DNA of 64,000 bases from Macrotrachela quadricornifera (lineage: Eukaryota > Rotifera > Eurotatoria > Philodinida > Philodinidae), in assembly GCA_022393335.1 (NCBI GenBank), contig JAJEKB010020688.1, positions 32,475-96,474 of the forward strand. Reading direction: 5' to 3'. The notes under the pieces were generated by a model. It ran no database searches. It was not told the DNA's origin and saw only the letters and a program-made list of their open reading frames with translations. A program made the translations under genes and the position numbers. Positions 57,997 through 64,000 of this stretch are shown here, in pieces (the first letter of the stretch is position 1; every line of letters starts with the position of its first letter).

Positions 57997-60181
57997 TTTT
58001 CTCATAAATCTGATGCACAGTATGATAGCATAGAAACAAAGAAGAAGAAATACTTTTACTCGAGAGTATAAATCATTTAAAGTAAGTAAGAAGATTAATC
58101 ATTTTGTGTCAAAGCTTTTTAAATCAGTTGCTTATGTTGGCAATTACCTCACATAGATAGAACTCATTCAAAATGAAATGTATCATCAACATAGGTATTA
58201 GTGTCTAGCTAATTGGAAGGAATACGATTGTGTACGAAGAAACAATTTGCAGAAATAGAGCAATTGAATGCACGTTGAGAGTGATTTTAGAATAACTATG
58301 TGAAAAGAAATACGTTCTAAGATATAGCAGGTTTATTTTATAAAATATGTCTCATTGTATATTCTCAGAAATATATTTTTCCAATTGTGAATGAGGTCTT
58401 CCATGATAAGAATGTGCTAGAATTCTTAGAAGGAAGTTTTCAGATGAAACGGAGTATTAAGTAATGGACACCAGGCTTTTACCAAAGATGTTCTTATTTC
58501 AGAAAGATCTCTTCATATGCAACAGTTTTGAATGCGCATTACGTTAACTAAGTCCTGTGACTATTGTAACGAATATTTTCAGAGAGAAGATTTACCAGGT
58601 TTCTTCACAGCATGCTGCACAGGAGCATTACAATAACTTCAAGATGCGCTTCGTAATGAAGAAAACATTTTTATTTATAAAGTGTACTTTTCTATTAGCT
58701 CTTCTTCGTACTTTGTCCAACTCAGGATCAACGCATCGCTAAGACAATCGAAGCAAAATATTGTCTATAATAAAAAAAAAGCTTAGATGTTAACACGTAC
58801 ATAAACGCTAAAAAATCAATTTTACAAAAGGGTCTTCCAAACTGTCTTTTGTTTCATTTGTCTTATATGATGGAGGGATCTTTGAATGAGTCGAGAGCTT
58901 AGGAGAGAAAAAATTTACTAAGCCTCACCAGATTTGGAAATATTTCGCCGTCCTTGGTGTGATACAATCTCGGAAATTGATGCGATGGGAATTATGGATC
59001 TTCTTTAAAAATTCTCTAATTCAAGGTAGTTCATCGCGAGAAGCGGTTCTTATAAATACAACAACAACCATTAAGACTAAAACAATGTGATTCTTACTAA
59101 TGAGAAGATTTTAAAACTAGGCAACAGCAGAAGAAAAATTTAGTGCTTTCCAAGTATAACTATAGGTGTTCATACAGCTAAGCATTCTCTGAACTTATAT
59201 GTATGGGGGTATCTTTCAAGAAATAGTTTTCGCCTACTCATTATCTTTATTCTGTTCTTAACGAATGGTTTAATGTGTGATCTCTATGAAAATAGTCTTC
59301 TGTCTTCTGTGAAACATCAATTTCCTGCAGGTCCTAAAAGCGAACTTTTACAAGACGCTAACGATCCTAAACATGAATGTTTGTATAGCGATTAAATGGA
59401 AATACGACAGCCAAGTTCAAGTTTTGTAGTTACCTGCTGTATCATTGAATCAGAACTTTGTTGGAAGTGTGAAGTCAACTGTGAAAGATATAATAAGCAA
59501 AACAAATATTCGTACAAGAAATAAAAACAATATAGAACAATCTGTCAAGTGATTCAACTGAGGCATTAGTTGATAGTATGAAATGATGTATATAGTGCTT
59601 ATTTGAAGCAACTGATAATTATACATTTTATTAAAATAAAAAAATTTAAACAATACCATTATCTGATAATCAATTTCACAGAAAATCTTACAGTACAAAA
59701 AAAATGGAAAGGACGAGGAGAACGACTTTTGTTCAGGGATATATTATACTCGTTGCTTTTTTGTACAAGTCTATTCATTTGAATTTAACGATTGTCTCTA
59801 GCAAAAACCGCAAAGAAAATAGAGTAAATATGTAATTAATTGATTTATTGAAATTGACCAACTAGTCACCACTACCGATTGCATACCTGACTCTTTTGAA
59901 ATTCATTCGACGACAAAATGCAGCTCATGCTTTGATGCTAAAATAGTTTCGTAGACGAAATTACTAAAGAAAGTCGGAAAGAATAACAACACAATAAGAT
60001 ATATTATTGAGTTTTTTGTTCGTGTTCTCAAACGTTATCGCTGATTATTTTTTTTTCTTTATTTGTCTTGTGATATTTTGCTCAGTATTATTAATAGAAA
60101 TTAGGTGAAGTTTGCACTTGAGTATCAAATAAAGTTAAAATTTTTGCGTAGTGAAAACAATCAAGCAATAACCATTAGCTA

Positions 60182-60211
60182 TATAAATATATGATATGAT
60201 TTCTCTTCCAG
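60182..60211 (+). promoter_or_regulatory. TATA-like box and splice acceptor upstream of ART-TPR gene
   Basis: TATAAATA at about 60182-60189 is followed by a strong acceptor, tttctcttccag, ending at 60211, 64 bp before the ATG. The acceptor has no coding exon before it, so it could end a 5'-UTR intron or be a spliced-leader trans-splice site, a process known in bdelloid rotifers. Confidence 0.35.
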
Positions 60212-60274
60212 CCTAAAAATACAACTACTTATGCAAAATATTACATTTGTCACCAAGTGATCATTCAGAACTAC

Positions 60275-62713
60275 ATGAGTGAAAAAGAATCAAAACATAA
60301 TATTTCCACATCATCAAAGACTGATGTTGCAACTACAACAACAGCCGTCAATACTATGAATGCAACTCGGCGGATTGTCGAGAATTATTTGTTAATTTGG
60401 ATCGATGCCAATATCCATGCATCAAACAAAGATTCACAAAATACATTGGCACAATTGAGAAGCATTGTTAACCAGGTCAATATTTTTACTGATCCACAAC
60501 AGTGTATCCAGTTTCTCAATAATATTGATAAAGAGAAAGCATTCATCATTACATCAGGTTCATTAGGCCAACATTTAGTTTCTGATATACATGCTATGTC
60601 ACAGTTAGATGCTATCTATATTTTCTGTGGCAATAAATCCTATCACGAACAATGGGTAAAACAATGGAAGAAAATCAAGGGTGTATATACATCAATTATA
60701 CCCATTTGTGAAATGCTAAAAATGGCTGTAAAACAATGCGAACAAGATTCCATTCCAGTTAGTTTTGTTACCGCGAATGAGAGAACTTTCAGTGAAGATT
60801 TAAATCAACTGGAGCCCAACTTTATGTACACACGAATATTCAAGAATATTCTCCTTGAAATGAAATATAACCGACAATCAATGAAAGATTTAGCAAATTA
60901 CTGTCGTACACTTCACGATGGCAATATGGATGAATTACAAATTATTAATGAATTTGAACATATATATCGCCCAAAATTGGCTATTAACTGGTATACACGT
61001 GAATGTTTCATATATAAGATGTTAAATCGAGCACTTCGAACATTAGAAGCTGACACTATTATAAATATGGGCTTCTTTATACGTGATCTTCATCGACAAA
61101 TCCAACAACTACATCAACAACAGGTTAGTTCTTACAAAGGAAAGCCATTTACAGTTTATCGAGGACAAGGCCTATCGACTAAAGATTTTGAAACACTTTC
61201 TAAAACAAAAGGTGGTCTCATGTCTTTTAACAGTTTCTTATCCACCAGTGTAGAACAATATGTTTCTCTCGGATTTGCCAAAGGGGCTTTAACAAAAACC
61301 GACATGGTCGGCATTCTCTTTCGAATGTCTATTGATCCTTCTGTTTCGTCCGCTCCTTTTGCTGCCATCCAAAAATTTAGTTATTTCAAGACGGAAGAAG
61401 AAATTCTCTTCTCTATGCACACCGTCTTCCGTATTGGCCAAATTACACAAATCGAGAAAAACAAGCCACTTTATCAAGTGGAACTTGTATTAACATCAGA
61501 TGATGATCAACAACTTCGTACACTAACGAAACATATACAAGAAAGTGCTCGTGGGACAGGATGGCAACGAATAGGTAATTTGTTGCTTCGTTTGGAAACA
61601 TTAGATAAAGCCGAAGAACTCTACACATTATTACTCAAACAGGCGATCGATGAGGGTGATAAAGCACTTTATTATAATCAACTTGGACTAGTCAAGGATG
61701 CTCAAGGTGATTATGACAAGGCCATCTGGTACTATAAAAGAGGCCTTAAAATTGATCAAGAAACTCTTCCTGCAAATCATTCTTCATTGGCTATTTCCTA
61801 TAACAACATCGCTAGGGTTTATGGCAACATGGGAGAGTACTCTAAAGCACTTTCGTTTTACGAAAAAGCACTTCAAATTCTTCAAAAAACTGTTCCTGCA
61901 TATCATCCTGATTTGGGTACTTCTTGCAACAACATCGGTTTGGTGTATCACAACATGGGAGAGTATTCTAAAGCACTTTCGTTTTACAAAAAAGGGCTTG
62001 AAATTCTTCAAAAAACTGTTCCTGCAAATCATCCTTCATTGGCTACTTCCTACAACAACATCGGTGCCGTGTTTGACAACATCGGAGAGTATTCTAAAGC
62101 ACTCTCATTTTACGAAAAAGATCTTGAAATTTGTCAAAAAACTCTGCCTGCAAATCATCCTGATTTGGCTACATCCTACAACAACATCGGTTTGGTGTTT
62201 GACAATATGGGAGAGTATTCTAAAGCACTTTCGTTTTACGAAAAAGCACTTGAAATTTATCAAAAAACTCTTCCTGCAAATCATCCTGATTTGGCTGCTT
62301 CTTATAACAACATCGGTTTGGTGTATGACAAAATGGAAGAATATTCTAAAGTACTTTCGTTTTACGAAAAAGCACTTGAAATATATCAAAAAACTCTTCC
62401 CGCAAATCATCCTGATTTGGCTACTTCCTACAATAACATCGGTGCGATGTATGACAAAATGAGAGAGTATTCAAAAGCACTTTCGTTTTACGAAAAAGCA
62501 CTTGAAATTCGCCAAGAAACCCTTGCAAATCATCCTGATTTGGGTACTTCTTGCAACAACATCGGTTTGGTGTATCACAACATGGAAGAGTATTCAAAAG
62601 CACTTTCGTATATGGAAGATGCTCTTAACATTTTTGAAACTTCATTACCTCCGAATCATCCTAATATTAAAACTGTGAGAGAGAGTATAAAATTTATGAA
62701 AAGGAATATGTGA
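60275..62713 (+). CDS. Arg-type ADP-ribosyltransferase fused to kinesin-light-chain-like TPR repeats
   Basis: One intronless frame of 812 residues from the first ATG (an upstream in-frame GTG at 60257 is not a start). The N-terminal region (about 20-170) is an unnamed alpha/beta domain (YLLIWIDANIHASNKDSQNT, SGSLGQHLVSDIHAMSQLDA, IYIFCGNKSYHEQW). The ART domain follows at about 185-415 with the R-S-ExE triad of mono-ADP-ribosyltransferases: R296 in VYRGQGLS, S323-T-S in FNSFLSTS, and E374-E-E376 in KTEEEILFSMHTVFRIG. It would transfer ADP-ribose from NAD to arginine. Residues about 460-805 hold eight 42-residue TPR units (consensus SYNNIGLVYDNMGEYSKALS, FYEKALEIYQKTLPANHPDL); the first is diverged, and the last has lost one residue. 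No signal peptide, so probably cytosolic. The repeats likely choose a partner. An aataaa signal follows the stop. Confidence 0.9.
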   Translation: MSEKESKHNISTSSKTDVATTTTAVNTMNATRRIVENYLLIWIDANIHASNKDSQNTLAQLRSIVNQVNIFTDPQQCIQFLNNIDKEKAFIITSGSLGQHLVSDIHAMSQLDAIYIFCGNKSYHEQWVKQWKKIKGVYTSIIPICEMLKMAVKQCEQDSIPVSFVTANERTFSEDLNQLEPNFMYTRIFKNILLEMKYNRQSMKDLANYCRTLHDGNMDELQIINEFEHIYRPKLAINWYTRECFIYKMLNRALRTLEADTIINMGFFIRDLHRQIQQLHQQQVSSYKGKPFTVYRGQGLSTKDFETLSKTKGGLMSFNSFLSTSVEQYVSLGFAKGALTKTDMVGILFRMSIDPSVSSAPFAAIQKFSYFKTEEEILFSMHTVFRIGQITQIEKNKPLYQVELVLTSDDDQQLRTLTKHIQESARGTGWQRIGNLLLRLETLDKAEELYTLLLKQAIDEGDKALYYNQLGLVKDAQGDYDKAIWYYKRGLKIDQETLPANHSSLAISYNNIARVYGNMGEYSKALSFYEKALQILQKTVPAYHPDLGTSCNNIGLVYHNMGEYSKALSFYKKGLEILQKTVPANHPSLATSYNNIGAVFDNIGEYSKALSFYEKDLEICQKTLPANHPDLATSYNNIGLVFDNMGEYSKALSFYEKALEIYQKTLPANHPDLAASYNNIGLVYDKMEEYSKVLSFYEKALEIYQKTLPANHPDLATSYNNIGAMYDKMREYSKALSFYEKALEIRQETLANHPDLGTSCNNIGLVYHNMEEYSKALSYMEDALNIFETSLPPNHPNIKTVRESIKFMKRNM
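61671..62660 (+). repeat. 126-bp tandem repeat encoding the TPR units
   Basis: Units recur every 126 bp (NNI codons at about 61797, 61923, 62049, 62175, 62301, 62427, then 62550 after a 3-bp loss). Nucleotide identity between inner units is very high, including synonymous sites, showing recent unit duplication or gene conversion. The repeat also keeps a second sense frame (61698-62462) and minus-strand frames open; these are shadows. Confidence 0.85.
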
Positions 62714-64000
62714 CGTATTATTTGACAAATAAAGAAAAACCGTTTTCATTTACTTGAATTGCTTCTGTTCTATAATTCTTCTCGCGCACGCGTACAGAGA
62801 AACTCTCTGGAATAATTGAAACATAATGGGCACAGCCGATGGGTATGGCAATACATGTGCACATGCACAGATATAACAGGTTTTCATGGATATGCTTGCA
62901 TCTCGCTTATTAAGAGTTTCTCTAGCTTATTAAAATAATAATGACCTTAGAACATAAACCTCATATACATCGTCGTTGGGCATATTTTTTGGAAATAAAT
63001 CTAAAAGGAAAAAAAATTAAAAGCAGAACTTACTTTGAATTGTATTCACTGCACATGCCTTGATTGTTATTGATATTTGTATAGGGCCCTGAATGATAAT
63101 GAAATGAGGAAAGAGATGTATTTATATAAGTATAGAGTCATATACTATCGTCTAATTGGTACAATTAATGAATTTTTATCATTTGTTTCAAACAAATGGG
63201 TTAGCTTCGACTGGGCCTGTACTAGTCCGGTCTCAATTCGTCACACATTGATTGATTCTAAATTCGTCCCGTGAAATCTGAAATTTCACAAAAACAACAC
63301 CGAATTCGTCCCTTTAGTTCGTTCCTAACTGGTATGCAAACAAATATTATTAAATTACTTTATTAGATAAATAATTATCTGATATATTTTATTGAAAGGC
63401 ATATGAGCAATACAAATATCAGAATATTACATGAAAAGAGAAACTATTTAAGTGTATAACTGATTTTTACACATTATCCACATTTGATCGCGAGTTCCAC
63501 ATCATTAACTATATTATTCATTAATATTCATTTATTTTTTCGATGAATGTTTTATTTAAATAAACAAAAACCTTTTTTTTTATTTTATAAATAAAAATTT
63601 TCTCTAGACTGAAAGGATAGGGTCTAGAAAACGAAATTCACCTGTGTCTGTCTGTCTGTCCGTAATTCGGTCAAAATGACTATGGTAACTACGGTACAGA
63701 TCAGAGGTGTGTGGGGCAGCAATTTTTGATGCCCCGCAGGACCCGCCTCGTGAGGTTTGCTAACCCCATCCCGCTCGTCCTTGTAATTAATTTTGTTCAA
63801 CTTCTCCCCACCTCGGCCGGCCCGTTATAAAGGGTGTTTCATAAGTAAAGGCCCCATTTTTATTTTATTTTTATCTTCGACATATTTAAAGATGAACAGA
63901 CATTAATCACATATTCTTAAAGAGTAATATCTAAGCAATCATTCCTAGTAAAGGGTACTCAATTACTCTTAACTCTAAGAAAGTACTATACTGATAAAAA
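62714..64000. other. 3' flank of ART-TPR gene and end of window
   Basis: No gene seen. Bases 63645-63840 hold a (GTCT)n stretch (ctgtctgtctgtctgtcc) and a GC-rich block (gatgccccgcaggacccgcc, ctccccacctcggccggccc) unlike the surrounding AT-rich DNA, which looks like part of a dispersed repeat running off the window. The block is followed by aaagggtgtttcataagtaaag, which could be a transposon terminus similar in its first bases to that of the 52339-52896 element. Confidence 0.4.

Larger units (their letters stand above)
55909..60181. other. Intergenic region, no confirmed gene
   Basis: 4.3 kb between the divergently transcribed receptor and ART-TPR genes. One hairpin at 57921-57996 and two weak exon-like frames (57083-57322 minus; 57520-57652 plus, after a ttcatctag acceptor) were seen. 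The first 300 bp are the receptor promoter/5' UTR. Confidence 0.4.

Noticed and set aside
61698..62462. A 254-codon second + strand frame over the ART-TPR gene
   Set aside because: It is a shadow kept open by the 126-bp repeat period, a multiple of three; the real frame has TPR motifs.
1..64000. CRISPR arrays, prokaryotic operons, phage genes or riboswitches
   Set aside because: None seen; spliced genes and composition show a eukaryotic nuclear genome.

Overview
This is an AT-rich animal genome window, best explained as bdelloid rotifer DNA (genus not resolvable by eye). Four things point that way: very short introns of about 50-75 bp with GT-AG ends; strong A/T preference at third codon positions in conserved genes; a large intronless gene joining an Arg-type ADP-ribosyltransferase domain to kinesin-light-chain-like TPR repeats, a gene type I associate with bdelloids; and a dense mix of short non-autonomous transposable elements with decayed F-box and MULE-like genes. 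This is from recognition of families, not from a database search.

Layout. 0-6.5 kb is gene-dense on the + strand: a terminal exon of an unidentified gene, a sterol C5-desaturase/fatty-acid-hydroxylase family gene, a MULE/SWIM transposase relic, a Rab32/38-family GTPase and a gene with a C-terminal domain like that of neuralized-like 4 proteins. 9.4-14.6 kb holds two LIM-homeobox genes of the Lhx2/9 (apterous) class in tail-to-tail orientation. 14.6-23.7 kb is mostly non-coding, with a 400-base assembly gap, direct repeats, GC-rich clusters and a composite inverted-repeat element. 23.7-27.4 kb carries a small minus-strand gene, a decayed gene and a weak exon candidate. 28.2-34.3 kb is a decayed F-box gene whose second intron is swollen to about 4.3 kb by at least four inverted-repeat elements. 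34.3-44.6 kb is a gene-poor tract with a tRNA-like sequence, degenerate repeats and a few coding-like exons.

44.6-46.2 kb is an intronless acyl-CoA oxidase/dehydrogenase-like gene with an N-terminal membrane anchor, a candidate for horizontal transfer or retroposition. 50.8-52.0 kb is a five-exon cathepsin L-like protease. 52.3-53.6 kb holds a foldback element and a transposase-like fragment. 54.2-55.9 kb is a minus-strand nuclear receptor with an ESCKA P-box (DHR96/DAF-12-like). 60.3-62.7 kb is the ART-TPR gene.

The genes do not form an operon or pathway. Three functional themes recur: developmental and ligand-dependent transcription (two LIM-homeobox genes, one nuclear receptor), lipid metabolism (sterol desaturase, acyl-CoA oxidase-like) and vesicle/lysosome biology (Rab32/38, cathepsin L). 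Gene models were built by hand from ORFs, splice motifs and phase agreement. Start codons in tiny first exons are inferences.
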